From SG8-32-3 sp964514055 (GTDB lineage: Archaea; Thermoproteota; Bathyarchaeia; Bathyarchaeales; Bathycorpusculaceae), in the NCBI GenBank assembly GCA_964514055.1, contig CAZEPB010000028.1, positions 1 through 22,219 on the forward strand: a DNA stretch of 22,219 bases, given 5' to 3'. This document shows positions 14,729 through 22,219 of the stretch, one piece after another; position 1 is the first letter of the stretch, and each line of letters starts with the position of its first letter. Both the position numbers and the translations under genes were made by a program. The notes beneath the pieces were generated by a model, which worked only from the letters and a program-made list of their open reading frames with translations, searched no databases and was not told the origin of the DNA.

Positions 14729-15379
14729 ATGATGCAGCCAGCGCTGAAAAGAACTATCATCGCGTTCGTGTTAGCCTCTATCATTTTAGTTTCTTTCGCG
14801 GGGTTGTTACAGCAGCAGAAGAGCCTCGGGGCAGTCACAACTAACCCACATTGCTTGTTGGCGCTTCCCGCTTCCTTCAGCATCAACCGCGGTGCTAACA
14901 ACCAGACGTCGTTTAACAACGGCACGCGCACCCAAATCTACAGTTACATCCAGAGCAACCCTGGCGTCCAGTTCAGGGGCATATGCGCGGCTCTGAGCCT
15001 TCCAGTTGGCTTGGCACAATACCACTTAGGAGTTCTCATCAAATCAGGGCTGGTGTCGTTCATTCGTGACGGACGCTACAAACGATTTTTCCTCTCTAAG
15101 AAGTTCTCGCGGAAACAGATGCTGACGATTTGCCTGCTGCGACATGAAACGGCTAAGCGAATCTTGGAAGCGCTGTTAAACAAGAAGCAACTGTCGCACG
15201 GCGAATTAGCAGGTGAGGTCTCGATAACGTCGCAGGCGCTGACGTGGCAGATGAAACGCCTTGGAAAAACAGAGTTCATCACGCAGGCAAACGAGGGCTT
15301 AAGAACGATTTACTCGATAGACGAGGCTTCGGCACCGCTGCTGAGGCAGCACATGGCGCTTGTACAGGAAAATCCGTGA
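14729..15379 (+). CDS. Membrane-anchored double winged-helix regulator
   Basis: A 216-residue protein with a basic N-terminus and one hydrophobic helix at about 9-27 (TIIAFVLASIILVSFAGLL), then a Ser/Asn-rich linker to about 63. Two winged-helix DNA-binding domains follow: the first at about 66-123, ArsR/MarR-like with recognition helix near PVGLAQYHLGVLIKSGLV, the second at about 138-197 with SITSQALTWQMKRLGK. The order membrane helix, linker, wHTH, wHTH indicates a regulator tethered to the membrane or released by proteolysis. The linker could lie outside if the helix is a signal anchor, which would conflict with DNA binding, so topology is unresolved. It starts at ATG 14729 or 14732 just after AAGGA. 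Confidence 0.8.
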   Translation: MMQPALKRTIIAFVLASIILVSFAGLLQQQKSLGAVTTNPHCLLALPASFSINRGANNQTSFNNGTRTQIYSYIQSNPGVQFRGICAALSLPVGLAQYHLGVLIKSGLVSFIRDGRYKRFFLSKKFSRKQMLTICLLRHETAKRILEALLNKKQLSHGELAGEVSITSQALTWQMKRLGKTEFITQANEGLRTIYSIDEASAPLLRQHMALVQENP

Positions 15380-15426
15380 AGAGAACAGGTGCCTTAAAGT
15401 ATTCTGGTTCCCATATTACTTCTGTT

Positions 15427-16059
15427 ATGAAACTGTACTTGTTAGGCGGAGAAAACGTAGCCAAACGCGACTCCAGAGAAATCAACGAAGCCGCCTTCGA
15501 CGATGCAGGCGGAGCACCAGCCGTTGTGGTCTTTCCCTGGGCTCGCGCCTCGTTCGACAACAAGTACAAACGCAGGAAACGACTTTTCGACTACTTCAGA
15601 AGCCTCGGCGCATGCACCGTTAACTTCGCAAACTACTCCGACACATTAGAAGAAATCACCAGAAAAATCGAGCACTCCGACCTTATTTACTTGCCAGGCG
15701 GACTCGCAAGCGTTCTGGTTGAAAGACTGCAAAACAAGAACGTGGACAGGCTGCTACGCAAGTACGAAGGCGTTGTCGTTGGAAGAAGCGCAGGTGCCTT
15801 AGCGCTGGGCAAAAAATGTGTAGTTACAAAAAACCGACGCCACCCCACATCCAAGATGATAAGCGGCATCGGACTTGTGGACTTCAGCGTCAAAGCCCAT
15901 TACAAACCTTCCAAAGACGCCGCACTGAAAACGCTTTCAAAACAAGAGAAGATATACGCCATACCCGAACGTTCAGCGCTGGTTTACGACGATGGCGACC
16001 TGTCCTTCATGGGCGACGTGTACGTGTTCCAGAACGGAGAAAAAACACGCGCTGACTAG
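15427..16059 (+). CDS. pepE: Peptidase family S51 (dipeptidase E-like)
   Basis: Serine peptidase of 210 residues with the class I glutamine-amidotransferase-like fold; E. coli PepE cleaves Asp-Xaa dipeptides. LIYLPGG at 86-92 forms the oxyanion-loop strand and GRSAGALAL at 119-127 is the nucleophile elbow with S121; H158 in KAHYK is the likely catalytic His. The open frame extends upstream to 15244 inside the winged-helix gene, but ATG 15427 is chosen because the fold begins there (MKLYLLGGEN). A TATA-like TTAAAGTA about 30 nt before it fits a leaderless mRNA, and there is no ribosome binding site. Cyanophycinase-type specificity is the alternative but the length favours PepE. Confidence 0.87.
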   Translation: MKLYLLGGENVAKRDSREINEAAFDDAGGAPAVVVFPWARASFDNKYKRRKRLFDYFRSLGACTVNFANYSDTLEEITRKIEHSDLIYLPGGLASVLVERLQNKNVDRLLRKYEGVVVGRSAGALALGKKCVVTKNRRHPTSKMISGIGLVDFSVKAHYKPSKDAALKTLSKQEKIYAIPERSALVYDDGDLSFMGDVYVFQNGEKTRAD

Positions 16060-16065
16060 TTTTTA

Positions 16066-16075
16066 TTTATAAATA
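16066..16075 (+). promoter_or_regulatory. TATA box for the RAM-domain gene pair
   Basis: TTTATAAATA lies about 27 bp before the predicted start near 16098. The first RAM gene follows with GAGG eight bases before its ATG at 16109. Confidence 0.45.
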
Positions 16076-16108
16076 ATCACCGCGCTATATACTCTTGAGG
16101 TTGATTCC

Positions 16109-16360
16109 ATGTTATCCGCATGCATTTTAATAAGAACCACTCATGGCAGATTTGAAGACGTTGTCGAGTTCTTAAGTCAACTAAAAGGCGTTAAACGAAT
16201 CTTTCCCACTCTAGGAAGATACGACGTTGTCGTGGACCTTGAAGCTTCCGACCTTAAAGCTTTAGACGCCACAGTGTTACGAATGGGAAAATTCGCGGGC
16301 GTAGTCTTCACCGAAACCCTCGTAGAGATACAGCAACAAGAGGCGGAAGAAAAATGTTGA
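16109..16360 (+). CDS. Stand-alone RAM (Lrp/AsnC effector-binding) domain protein 1
   Basis: An 83-residue protein that is only the Lrp/AsnC ligand-binding alpha-beta sandwich, without the DNA-binding helix-turn-helix. The usual strand-helix-strand order is visible: SACILIRT, the helix DVVEFLSQL, GVKRIFPTLGRYDVVVDLEA, then a second helix and FTETLVEI. Such proteins oligomerise like Lrp and bind amino acids or partner with full-length Lrp proteins. It has its own TATA box and ribosome binding site and overlaps the following paralogue by 7 nt, implying coupled translation in fixed ratio. Confidence 0.9.
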   Translation: MLSACILIRTTHGRFEDVVEFLSQLKGVKRIFPTLGRYDVVVDLEASDLKALDATVLRMGKFAGVVFTETLVEIQQQEAEEKC

Positions 16361-16578
16361 ACGCGTGCATACTGCTAAAAATCGTGCCCACCAAGGCGCA
16401 CGCCATTCTATCAGCGGTCAGAGCGATTAACGGCGTAAGAAAAACATATCCTACATACGGAAGATTCGACATAGCAGTTTTCGTTGAAGTAGAAGACTAC
16501 AAACAGTTACGAGCGGCCACCACCAAAATAAACGGCATCGAAGGCGTAAGAAGCACAGAAACATTACCCGAAGCCTAA
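16354..16578 (+). CDS. Stand-alone RAM (Lrp/AsnC effector-binding) domain protein 2
   Basis: A 74-residue paralogue of the preceding protein with the same fold landmarks: NACILLKI, helix AHAILSAVRAI, GVRKTYPTYGRFDIAVFVEV and the C-terminal STETLPEA. ATG 16354 lies within the end of the first gene, whose TGA ends at 16360. The two proteins align along their whole length but differ clearly, so they may form a hetero-oligomer (inference). No helix-turn-helix is present. Confidence 0.9.
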   Translation: MLNACILLKIVPTKAHAILSAVRAINGVRKTYPTYGRFDIAVFVEVEDYKQLRAATTKINGIEGVRSTETLPEA

Positions 16579-16622
16579 ACTGAAAACGCTTCAAAAACAA
16601 GTGCAGTACAAATTTGCAACTA

Positions 16623-16698
16623 TGGTAGCCCGGGAGAGATTCGAACTCTCGTCGAGGGCTCCAGAGGCCCCTATGCTTGACCGCTACACCACCGGGCT
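16623..16698 (-). tRNA. tRNA-Gln (anticodon CTG) with encoded CCA
   Basis: Mature 5' end at 16698. The acceptor stem AGCCCGG/CCGGGCT is seven perfect pairs. The D stem is GTGT/GCAT, the anticodon stem GGGGC/GCCCT with loop CTCTGGA (anticodon CTG, reading CAG), and the T stem GAGAG/CTCTC with TTCGAAT loop. The discriminator is A at 16626 and CCA is encoded at 16625-16623. No intron is seen. A TATA-like AAGTTATTA lies about 38 bp upstream near 16730-16740, at the edge of a decayed deoxyhypusine synthase fragment. Confidence 0.95.
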
Positions 16699-16743
16699 CC
16701 AGCCTATGCAATCAAAACACGGATTCAACGTAATAACTTTAGC

Positions 16744-16879
16744 GTTGCATGCTCGGGCGAGCCTTCCAGCCCCGAAAGAGCCTGAACCCTGAAACTTGTG
16801 AATCAACTCGTCCACCGTCAGTGCGCCGTTTATTTTTTATGTGCTCCACTGAATTCGGCGGGTAATCCTTCCGTTTCAT
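16744..16879 (-). pseudogene. N-terminal remnant of deoxyhypusine synthase, frameshifted and truncated
   Basis: ATG 16879 opens MKRKDYPPNSVEHIK, like the N-terminus of archaeal deoxyhypusine synthase. About 20 residues in, the match moves to another frame, where LTVDELIHKF and GSGSFGAGRLARACN continue the same family pattern up to about 16744. There the similarity stops and the frame runs into the tRNA-Gln gene. About 45 of some 320 residues remain. A TATA-like AAATATAAAAAA at 16932-16944 may be its old promoter. The intact enzyme modifies aIF5A and is normally essential, so a functional copy should exist elsewhere. Recognition is from memory of the family motif, not from alignment. Confidence 0.6.
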
Positions 16880-16987
16880 CAAAAGCACCGTCTGGCTGAT
16901 ATTACATTCTCTATAGAGTGTGGAAAACGCCTTTTTTATATTTCGTTTATCGGTGAAATGGGCGGGTCCGCTGAGAATAGCTCTCAA

Positions 16988-19900
16988 TTACGTCGAACGC
17001 GCTTTTCTCATTTGATTCAGAGTGATTGCTGCCAGAACCGCTGAAACCGCTCCTATTGCTAAGTATGTTACATGAGGCAGAAATGTTACACGAGCCTGAA
17101 GGCTGTAGGTAAAACCGAAAAGAAGGATTCCAGATGCGGCTAGGGCTGCTAACGAACTTTCTTTACTGTAGTCAAAAAGCGCTTTTCCTACAAGAGGTCT
17201 TAACGGTATGAGAGAGGAAAACACGGTTATCAAGGTGAACCACAACCCGATTTCACCTATCGTATTGAAGCCTAGCATAAATAATCCTGCGAAGGGAATC
17301 ATAAGAGTTAGAAGTAAGAGCATTTTTGACAGAACAAACAGCCCCTTCGCTTTCTTAGAAAGCTCTCCGCTTCGGTATCTTGTAATTCCAGGAGACCCGA
17401 GGGGAAAAAGGAACACGAGACCAGAGACGAGAAACATTATTATGCCATACATCCAAAGCTTGAATTGCTTATGGACCCTGCAGGTTCGCGCGCATAAAGC
17501 CTCGAAAAGCTCCGCGAAAAGAATCACTACGCACACAGAAACCAACGCTGAAGGAATAAAATTGGCAAATCCTGAGAAGGTTAGAAAGTTTAGTATGCCA
17601 TTTGCTTCCTCCGCGCCAAAAACAATAGTCGCAATCAAAGCTGAAATCCCAAGGGCTACCACTTCTCCTCCTGTAATGAAAGGCGCTTTTTCTAGGGCTT
17701 CCAACTTCGCTTTGTCGACAGTTTCAAACAGTTTTTCACCATAAAGCTGTAGGAACTCTTTAAGTTCGTCAGGGATTGGTAGTTTTGAGATAGCTGCATC
17801 AAAGGACGTGACCAAACCAGCCAAGTTAGCCAAAATTGCGGCTGTAACCGCGGTAAATGCTCCCACCACTACGGCAAGAACAGACAGGGTTCGAAGTTGT
17901 GTGGATTCAGCATCATAAACGTTGGGGTTTTTACCTTGCTCATATTCTTGGAAGCTTGTCAATCCGTCATTGTCGAAATCTAGAGAAGCGTCTTGGGCGT
18001 CAAGAGGGTCAAGTCCATTGTCTGTTTCCCACGTGTCAGGCATGCCATCACCGTCGTCATCCGTATCTGTTACGTCGGGGACACCATCTCCATCTGTATC
18101 TTTTTGAACTGTGACGGTAATTGAGTTAGTGTTACTGTTTCCAGCTGCGTCCTTCACCATTAGCGTAACGGTGTAGGTGCCTGATTCCGTATAGGTGTGG
18201 GTTACGGTTTTGCCTGTTCCAGTGGTTTCATCTCCGAAATCCCACTCATAGCTAATGATACCCATGTTGTCGCTGGAGCCACCAGCGTCGAAACTCACGA
18301 GCACGCCTTCAACTACCAGTTTGTCTGAACCTGCGTTAGCTACGGGCTTGGCGACGTCTGGCTTAGCAGCCTCTGTTTCAGCGCCATCTTGCCCGGTGTC
18401 ATCTGATGGCGTGGTGACCTCTGAAACTGTTATGACGACCGTATCTGTAGCCCAGTTTCCAGCAGCGTCTGTAACGTTTAATGTGACTGCGTATGTGCCT
18501 ATAGTTGCGAAGGTGTAGGTGGGGTTTACGCCGGTTAGGGTTTGTAGTGTTACATCCGTGAAGGTCCATGTGTAGCTTACGATGCCTACGTTGTCTGTTG
18601 AGCCTGAGCCGTCGAAGGTTACTAGCGTGTCTTCGTCGACTGTTTGGTCTGGACCTGCGTCAGCCACGGGATTTGTGGCGTCAACAACTATCTGCCATGT
18701 TGCTGTGGCGTTTGGACCTGCGGCTCCGTGTTCGTCTTGTGGTGTTACTTCTACTCTCCAGATGTCGCCTACAGCGGTGTCTGCCGCTGGAACCATGTTT
18801 CCAGTGTGGTCGCCCCTACCTGCAACTTCATCGTCAACGAATCCTCCGGTTCCAACTTTTACTAACCATCTGTATGTGTATGTGACTGAGTCACCATCTG
18901 GGTCTGCTGGTGTCGGTCCAGTTACTGTGACGATCAGGTCGTCATTGTCCTCTACGGCAAGGTCTGGCGTAATCGATAACTGAGGTTGGTATGGTGGAGT
19001 GGTTGCAACAATGAAAGTTGCAGTGACAATCTTGTCGCCATTCATAACAATAGTTTCTGGATTAACAGAACCCGACAAATCACCACTCCAACCTGAAAAA
19101 GTCCAGCCAGCATCAGGAACAGCAGTCAACTCAACCACATCCCCAAAAGCGTAAGGACCAGAAACATTCAAAGACACAGAGCCAGAGCCAACAACATTAA
19201 CCGTCAAAACATATTCTTCTTGAAAAGTGGACATTAGAGGATAGTTATCTTGGTTAGAGGCATCAATAATGTATGGTGTATCGCCTATTCCATCGCTGTC
19301 CGCATCTACACCAGTATAATCAATCCAGTAGTTCCCGCCAGAAGGATAACCATCATCCCAAACATTCGTTGAGACTTCACTATACACTTGTTTAGTGTTA
19401 TCCACGAAGTTATTATGGTAAATAACGTTGTTTGAAGACGCGTAGAAGTAGATGCCAACGTCGTTGTTTGTTACGTTGTTTTCATAAATGATGTTGTTTG
19501 AAGAATCATCGAACGAGATGCCACGATGGTTGTTTCCGGTTATTTCGTTGTTGCTTATTATGTTTTCACTGGCTTGGTTCATGAAGGAAATACCAACGTT
19601 GTTATTTAAACTAATATTGTTATTGTAGACCATGTTACCTGTTGAAGGCCAGTCTATATGAATGCCAGACCCTCTATTGGAATAAACCGTGTTGTTGTAA
19701 ATACGGTTGTAGGAGCCATGGTTGGTAGCGATACCCCATTGATTGAAGTATGCTAAATTGTTGTATATCGTGTTGTTGTTACTCCCAATGGCTTCAATAG
19801 CACCGTAAGCGCTGCTGTTGTATACAATGTTATCATAGGCACTGTTATGCCCTCCATTGGCGAACACGATTCCTCTTTCACCGGTGAAACACACAATGTT

Positions 19901-22183
19901 TTCGTGAACTTCACAGTATCGTGAATCCGCGACGTTTATGCCCCCGAGTCCAGCATTTGTTACTGTGAATCCGCTCATGTCCACGTTGTCTGCCTCTATT
20001 CTGACAAGGGCTCCGGTATAATATAATCCACTGCCATTGATGATTGTGTTACTTCTGTCTTCGCCTATAAGCGAAACAGACTTGTTTACAACTACATTTT
20101 CATAATATGTTCCAGCATCGACTGAAATCGTGTGCCCATCTAGGGTTTCGTCAGAGTTTATCGCTTCTTGAATCGTTGGGTAGCTTATGCCAGTGTCAAG
20201 ATTATGAACTGAACCGCTCAAGACAGTTATATCGACACTCGTAACCGCGGTTTCAAAATCGTCGTCGGTAACAGTAAGAGTCACGGTGTAAACGCCATCA
20301 TCAGCGTAAGAATAAGAAACAATTTCGCCTGAACCAGTAGCGTCAGGTTCACCAAAATCCCAATCGTAACTGACAATAGAACCGTCAGGGTCATAACTTG
20401 CAGAAGCGTTGAAAGTCACGGTTTCGCCAGTGTATGGAACTGAGGGCGAGTAGGTGAATGAAGCTACTGGAGGCTCATATTCAACTGTAATTGTGATAGT
20501 CACTGTGTCTGGGATTCCGACAATGCCGACGGTATTTATCGCTCGAACTTCAAGCGTGTGTGGACCATCCGCCAATCCAGTGAAGGTAAACTCAGTCGCA
20601 AGGCTATTATTGACCCATGGGCTTCCATCAACTCGAACCTCAAAATAAGCTATATTAGGGTCGGGACTGTGATAGGTCATAGTTACGTCACTTGTTGGTA
20701 TGATTTCGCCGTCTGTCGGTGTGTCTATGATGACTTTTGGCAGTACAACTTCAGCCGCGGAATATAAAGGAACAAATTCGGCGCCCCACATGCCTGAACC
20801 TTCAACTACTGAAACGACGTTGTCGCTGAAAACGCCAAATAAGTGGCCACCCCTTCCACTTGATGGGATGAATTGGTAATATTCGTTGCTGTTCAGGGTT
20901 CCTGTCCATAGAATAGTTCCGCCAGTACTTATGTCCTTAATCTCAACATTTGTACCATCGTTGTATGCAAAGACCCACATGCTTCCCACGCCATCTGGAG
21001 GTGATCGACGAGCGTAGGTGTAGAATTTTGTACCTACTCCTGTTCCGCTTTGGTCTGGAACGGCTAAAAGTCCATGGTAGTCATAGGTAGCCGATGGCTC
21101 ATCGCTGACAGTTACGGTGTCCGTGCTGATAACTTCGATGTACTGGTTAATACCTATCGTGGATCTGTCGATGTTGAGCCATTGACCATCGTTCAGCGTA
21201 CCAGTCCAAATCGTGCTTCCGCCTATGTACTTAACTGTGACAATGTTGCCATCTGTATAGGAGTGGACGTGAAGGTTGTCACCAGTATCATCATACCAGC
21301 CTGCGAACAAGTAGAAGTGTGTTCCTGACCATAGTCCTGATTCGTCAGGTACAAAGAAACATCGGTCGCTGTAACATTGAACGGAAATTGATTGGTCGCT
21401 TGTGAAGTGAAGCCACTTGTTGGACCACTCTGTAGCTTGAACTCGGTAGTGGTCTCCTGGTCCCGTCAATGAAAACGTTGAAAGAGGAATCCACATGTCG
21501 CCGTCCAACTCTTCTACGGTGACGCTTGTGGTTCCACTTTTGTAGGCAAAAGTTATCACATCTTGGTCTGAGCTGACGTATGTGTAGAACTCGTTTGCAA
21601 CACCATGATAAGAGTCGTTAGCTGCAAAGTAGCCTAAGGCGCCATGAGTAATCGGATCGCCAATCAATACAGAAAACGGCTTGTTGCCAACTGCAGAGTA
21701 TACCCCAGTGTCAACGTGGTGTAAGTAGTATTCACCCTCGTCTAACAATTGAGTGGTAAGCAAGGTTTCACTGGAGTCATAAATGCTCACCGTTAAACTA
21801 TCTTGGTACGAAAAGAGGATAATATCGCCGAGTGTGAAAAAACCCGCTTTGAATTCTGTAGCTTGTGTTTCTTCAGCAACGAAACCGACTTCAGCCACGG
21901 AGTTGGTCCCGTCGACTCCAACATCATATAACCCGTTGTTATTCGTGTGCCCATCTAGGGTTTCATCAGAGTTTATCGCTTCTTGAATCGTTGTGTAGTT
22001 TATGCCAGTGTCAAGGTTGTGGACTGGTTCTGCTGGGTCTGATACAACTGGTTTTATAAAAACTACACCCGCTGTCGTTGACAAGAGCACCAATACAAAA
22101 GCTAACAAAACAATTTTTTTCACATCACATGTACGCACGCGTACCGCTTTTTTCATGTGCACGCGCAAGAATGGGGACTTCAT
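16988..22183 (-). CDS. Giant surface protein: PKD, NosD beta-helix, Ca-binding repeats and S2P-like membrane domain
   Basis: A 1731-residue envelope protein. Order: signal/anchor helix (24-46); a partial beta-helix start (54-80); three or four repeats of about 90 residues with FYxY and GTLN motifs (about 100-475); an Ig-like domain (482-566); PKD (572-655); a right-handed NosD/PbH1 beta-helix (659-985) ending in the archaeal GNYWIDYTG and DNYPLM signature; an InlB-repeat-like domain (990-1058); an Ig-like segment (1066-1168); two PKD domains (1172-1254 and 1280-1360); Asp-rich thrombospondin-3-like calcium repeats (1361-1420); and seven or eight membrane helices (1431-1725). The membrane part resembles M50 site-2 proteases but has AELFE (1557-1561) in place of HExxH. 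ATG 22183 or 22156 could be the start; no clear ribosome binding site is visible. Likely role is adhesion or sensing at the surface. Confidence 0.9.
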   Translation of the reverse strand: MKSPFLRVHMKKAVRVRTCDVKKIVLLAFVLVLLSTTAGVVFIKPVVSDPAEPVHNLDTGINYTTIQEAINSDETLDGHTNNNGLYDVGVDGTNSVAEVGFVAEETQATEFKAGFFTLGDIILFSYQDSLTVSIYDSSETLLTTQLLDEGEYYLHHVDTGVYSAVGNKPFSVLIGDPITHGALGYFAANDSYHGVANEFYTYVSSDQDVITFAYKSGTTSVTVEELDGDMWIPLSTFSLTGPGDHYRVQATEWSNKWLHFTSDQSISVQCYSDRCFFVPDESGLWSGTHFYLFAGWYDDTGDNLHVHSYTDGNIVTVKYIGGSTIWTGTLNDGQWLNIDRSTIGINQYIEVISTDTVTVSDEPSATYDYHGLLAVPDQSGTGVGTKFYTYARRSPPDGVGSMWVFAYNDGTNVEIKDISTGGTILWTGTLNSNEYYQFIPSSGRGGHLFGVFSDNVVSVVEGSGMWGAEFVPLYSAAEVVLPKVIIDTPTDGEIIPTSDVTMTYHSPDPNIAYFEVRVDGSPWVNNSLATEFTFTGLADGPHTLEVRAINTVGIVGIPDTVTITITVEYEPPVASFTYSPSVPYTGETVTFNASASYDPDGSIVSYDWDFGEPDATGSGEIVSYSYADDGVYTVTLTVTDDDFETAVTSVDITVLSGSVHNLDTGISYPTIQEAINSDETLDGHTISVDAGTYYENVVVNKSVSLIGEDRSNTIINGSGLYYTGALVRIEADNVDMSGFTVTNAGLGGINVADSRYCEVHENIVCFTGERGIVFANGGHNSAYDNIVYNSSAYGAIEAIGSNNNTIYNNLAYFNQWGIATNHGSYNRIYNNTVYSNRGSGIHIDWPSTGNMVYNNNISLNNNVGISFMNQASENIISNNEITGNNHRGISFDDSSNNIIYENNVTNNDVGIYFYASSNNVIYHNNFVDNTKQVYSEVSTNVWDDGYPSGGNYWIDYTGVDADSDGIGDTPYIIDASNQDNYPLMSTFQEEYVLTVNVVGSGSVSLNVSGPYAFGDVVELTAVPDAGWTFSGWSGDLSGSVNPETIVMNGDKIVTATFIVATTPPYQPQLSITPDLAVEDNDDLIVTVTGPTPADPDGDSVTYTYRWLVKVGTGGFVDDEVAGRGDHTGNMVPAADTAVGDIWRVEVTPQDEHGAAGPNATATWQIVVDATNPVADAGPDQTVDEDTLVTFDGSGSTDNVGIVSYTWTFTDVTLQTLTGVNPTYTFATIGTYAVTLNVTDAAGNWATDTVVITVSEVTTPSDDTGQDGAETEAAKPDVAKPVANAGSDKLVVEGVLVSFDAGGSSDNMGIISYEWDFGDETTGTGKTVTHTYTESGTYTVTLMVKDAAGNSNTNSITVTVQKDTDGDGVPDVTDTDDDGDGMPDTWETDNGLDPLDAQDASLDFDNDGLTSFQEYEQGKNPNVYDAESTQLRTLSVLAVVVGAFTAVTAAILANLAGLVTSFDAAISKLPIPDELKEFLQLYGEKLFETVDKAKLEALEKAPFITGGEVVALGISALIATIVFGAEEANGILNFLTFSGFANFIPSALVSVCVVILFAELFEALCARTCRVHKQFKLWMYGIIMFLVSGLVFLFPLGSPGITRYRSGELSKKAKGLFVLSKMLLLLTLMIPFAGLFMLGFNTIGEIGLWFTLITVFSSLIPLRPLVGKALFDYSKESSLAALAASGILLFGFTYSLQARVTFLPHVTYLAIGAVSAVLAAITLNQMRKARST
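20129..20208. repeat. Intragenic 80-bp repeat, copy at the beta-helix start
   Basis: Encodes the segment from near HNLDTGISYPTIQEAINS to GHT (about residues 659-685) of the giant surface protein. It is nearly identical in DNA to 21944-22023, with about six differences and no gaps. Confidence 0.8.
21944..22023. repeat. Intragenic 80-bp repeat, N-terminal copy
   Basis: Encodes residues about 54-80 of the giant surface protein. Here the beta-helix opening is followed directly by unrelated sequence (NNNGLYDVGVDG), so it is a truncated duplicate rather than a second functional helix. Confidence 0.8.
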
Positions 22184-22219
22184 GAAGAGAATTACCGTTT
22201 GAGGTATCTCAACGCTTTT

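Noticed and set aside
16739..16987. 82-residue protein starting at TTG 16987
   Set aside because: Starts directly after the stop of the giant gene without a ribosome binding site, and its internal part is better explained as a frameshifted deoxyhypusine synthase remnant.
17208..18983. Several plus-strand frames of 85-178 residues inside the giant gene
   Set aside because: Antisense shadows of a long, domain-rich coding sequence, with no domains of their own.
19380..19900. Short repeats resembling a CRISPR array
   Set aside because: The repeated GTTGTT-type words encode Asn-rich turns of the NosD beta-helix; spacing follows the protein repeat and there are no cas genes.

Overview
The window is archaeal chromosome, most probably from a TACK-type lineage such as Candidatus Bathyarchaeia. 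The clade is inferred from gene style and is not proven. Archaeal markers are sn-glycerol-1-phosphate dehydrogenase, aCPSF1/FttA, a beta-type 20S proteasome subunit, archaeal SepF, TATA-box promoters, and frequent TTG/GTG starts behind GGAG-type ribosome binding sites. Nearly all genes are ordinary and intact. No phage, transposase, CRISPR array or rRNA was seen.

Layout, left to right. (1) 1-931: 3'-truncated galT (minus), preceded by a roughly 670-nt gene-free stretch with a strong hairpin and a recurrent promoter element. (2) 1603-5550: sepF (plus) converges on, and overlaps by 14 bp, the psmB-aCPSF1 operon (minus). A surface Ig-like membrane protein follows. (3) 5550-5802: a divergent control region with two identical-half-site palindromes, then egsA. 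(4) 6884-9130: glyoxalase-fold protein, long FKBP chaperone with a Lys/Pro tail, MsrB and a cupin. (5) 9283-11367: a tight operon encoding a small four-cysteine protein, an LsrF-type class I aldolase and a zinc alcohol dehydrogenase. (6) 11436-14406: DUF47 (PhoU-like), PiT phosphate transporter and DUF4184-like membrane protein in one operon, with a CBS-pair/four-cysteine protein upstream. (7) 14550-16578: a candidate small RNA, a membrane-anchored double winged-helix regulator, peptidase E, and two overlapping stand-alone RAM (Lrp/AsnC effector) proteins. (8) 16623-16879: tRNA-Gln(CTG) beside a frameshifted N-terminal remnant of deoxyhypusine synthase. (9) 16988-22183: a 1731-residue surface protein with PKD, NosD beta-helix, calcium-binding and polytopic membrane parts. 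The membrane part looks like a site-2 protease that has lost its catalytic residues.

The least explained features are regulatory. One promoter/leader pattern (TATA box, G-tract, then GAGCAC at the expected start point) recurs upstream of sepF, egsA and the DUF47-PiT operon, with a weaker orphan copy at 9234. A pair of 16-bp palindromes 33 bp apart sits midway between the divergent egsA and surface-protein promoters. Two intergenic segments have the shape of small RNAs ending in T-runs. All of these are read by eye, without alignment or folding software.
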